Origin: Odontocerum albicorne
Lineage: Eukaryota; Arthropoda; Insecta; Trichoptera; Odontoceridae
Assembly (NCBI GenBank): GCA_949825065.1
Contig: OX463852.1
Coordinates: forward strand, 10,629,665 to 10,693,664
Length of the DNA: 64,000 nt
Reading direction: 5' to 3'
Position numbers and translations under genes: made by a program. The number at the start of each line of letters is the position of its first letter. Position 1 is the first letter of the stretch. Of the stretch, positions 54,701 through 57,700 are shown piece after piece. The notes beneath the pieces are model-generated. The model did not search any database. It saw only the letters and a program-made list of their open reading frames with translations, and was not told the origin of the DNA.

Positions 54701-57700
54701 TAATGTTTGACTTGACTTCAGAGACACGCATCAATAATGTACAAACATCTACAATGCATGTTTTATTTTGCAATTATTCGATTATTTTTTTATTAATCAA
54801 GTGTATGCTTTTTATTGTAATGTTTGACTTGACTTCAGAGACACGCGTCAATAATGTACAAACATCTACCATGTATGTTTTATTTTGCAATTATTCGATT
54901 ATTTTTTTATTAATCAAGTGTATGCTTTTTATTGTAATGTTTGACTTGACTTCAGAGACACGCGTCAATAATGTACAAACATCTACAATACATGTTTTAT
55001 TTTGCAATTATTCGATTATTTTTTTATTAATCAAGTGTATGCTTTTTATTGTAATGTTTGACTTGACTTCAGAGACACGCGTCATTAATGTACAAACATC
55101 TACAATGCATGTTTTATTTTGCAATTATTCGATAAATTTTGTATTAATCAAGTGTATGCTTTTTATTGTAATGTTTGACTTGACTTCAGAAACATGCGTC
55201 AATAATGTACAAACATCTACCATGTATGTTTTATTTTGCAATTATTCGATTATTTTTTTATTAATCAAGTGTGTGCTTTTTATTGTAATGTTTGACTTGA
55301 CTTCAGAGACACGCGTCAATAATGTACAAACATCTACCATGTATGTTTTATTTTGCAATTATTCGATTATTTTTTTATTAATCAAGTGTATGCTTTTTAT
55401 TGTAATGTTTGACTTGACTTCAGAGACACGCGTCAATAATGTACAAACATCTACAATGCATGTTTTATTTTGCAATTATTCGATAAATTTTGTATTAATC
55501 AAGTGTATGCTTTTTATTGTAATGTTTGACTTGAATTCAGAGACACGCGTCAATAATGTACAAACATCTTTGTTTTATTTTGTAATTATTCGATTTAATT
55601 ATTATTAATTAGACATAGATATTTTATTGTAATGTTTGACTTGACTCAAAAGTCACGCATCAATAATGCATAAACCTCTGTGTTCATTTTACAATTATTC
55701 GATTTGATTATTATTAGACAAAAAAATATTGTAATGTTTGACTTGATTCCAAAGACACGCGTTAATAATGTATAAACCTGTATGTTAATTTTGTAATTAT
55801 TAGATAAAATTATCATTAATTAGATATAGTTATTTTATTGTAATGTTTGACTTGACTCCAAAAACACGCATCAATTATGTACGAGTATAAATCTCTATGT
55901 TAATTTTGTAATTAATTGATTTAATGGTGTTTAATTAGACAAAGGTATTTTACTTAAATGTTTGACTTGATTCCAAAGACAAGCGTCAATAGTGTATAAG
56001 CCTCGATGTTAATTTTGAAATTATTCCATTCAATTATTATAAATCATGCGTTTCATTATGACGAAAAAGAGTGATTTGTAGCCATAACAATTCAAAAAGA
56101 TAGCAGATTGTGTTAAAAAATGACGCGTAAAACAAATATGCTGATAATTATTTAGAGACGACTTCCGTGGCTTAGTTGGCTCTCAATTGGCAAGACTTCC
56201 AGTTCGTCTTTCAGCCTGGAAGTTGCGGGTTCGATTTCCGTCAAAAACCAGATCCAAGTCAGGTTTCACCTATGACATCCTAAACACCGTTCTGGTTGGT
56301 TGTAAGAGATTTCCACAAGCCAATAAGCCCGCCAGGTTGTATAGCATACAACAAAAGTATAATATTGTATAATACAATACGTGGTTAAATAAATATTTTG
56401 ATGACAATGAAGTACGTCAAATTGGATCTGTCTTAAATAATTAATTTGTTAAATGAAATGGTCCATGCACCCACGGTTGTGCACACAAGCAATAAGTAAC
56501 AATGTCTTTAGTATTCCTCGTATTTGCTCATGTTATCAGTGCTGCATGGCGCGGGACAGCGGCAGAGCGAGTGATATCGATTATTTTTTGTACAGTTCAA
56601 ATATTGATTCAATTCACTGAAAATAAACTTTAAACATCAATGGAGCGACTTCTTTCATTGATAAAGATAGACAATTCAAACAAACTAACGTTCCCCGCAT
56701 CTTTCCAAAAAGGTTGATATTTAAAAGTAGATAAATAAAACACCAGTCGATTACCTACGATTATAATATGATAGAAGTCCACCAAACAACTAATTTACCG
56801 ATCTTTAATCGAAAGAACATAAATCCGCCTAGTTAAATATCTAGTCTTCTCCATAATACTATATGGAGTGGAAATATTATCGATGAGAAAGAAACATGAT
56901 AGATGCCTTCGTGATGTGGTGTTAGAAGCGGATGTTTCGTACCCCATAGACCGCAAGGCGTCCCAACCTCTCTATTATCCAAGAATTAAACATTACCGAT
57001 AAACTTCCGACGTGTAGAAAATAATCCTAACAAGGAAACGCTATAAAGACAGTCTGCGAGAGTCGCTTATTTTGTGCGGGGCGCCTGAGGACTGGGAGCA
57101 GGTGGCTCGGGACCGTGAGGGGTGGAGAGCCGTATGTTCTCCGGCTGATGGCGTCTCAGCGGCTAGACGTATAAGAAACAGTCTGCGCCCTGCGAACATG
57201 CGTCAACATGGCCAGGCGGCTCAGCAGGGTTCATATGTCTGTGGCATTTGCGGGAGGGAGTGCGCATCCAGGATCGGGCTGTTCTCTCACAGAAGATCAC
57301 ACGATCGACGTGGGAGAACGGTTCAGGGCTGACGTTGGAGTTGCGAGGGAATCCTCGACTGCGAGGCCCGGCAATGATGATGATGATGAATCCTAACATA
57401 TAAAAATTTGGACATGTCAGAGTGAACAACAAAAGTCTAGATAAGTTGGTAATCACGACGACGGTTGAGACCGACCAAATAACATAAAGGAGTTAACAAG
57501 ATCCTTTTTAAGCGCTGTATTTAACATGGCCCAGGACAGGGAAAGATGGAGACAAGTCGTGCACCAAGTTCCAGAGATAATAGACGAATAAGATGATCAC
57601 CGTTGAGCACGTGATGAAGAAAAATAAACAAAACGAAGCCTATTGAACAAGTGATGCAGTTTATATAACAAGATATCGATACTCGAATCTTCAGTTACAA

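Noticed and set aside
53857..55608. 583-codon repetitive protein gene
   Set aside because: The frame follows from the 117-bp period. Flanking decayed units contain stops and there is no promoter, splice or domain evidence. Kept as a repeat and reported as a finding.
56158..56245. Functional tRNA gene
   Set aside because: A and B boxes are present, but spacing and arms do not make a good cloverleaf. Several dispersed copies share a non-tRNA body, so it is a SINE.
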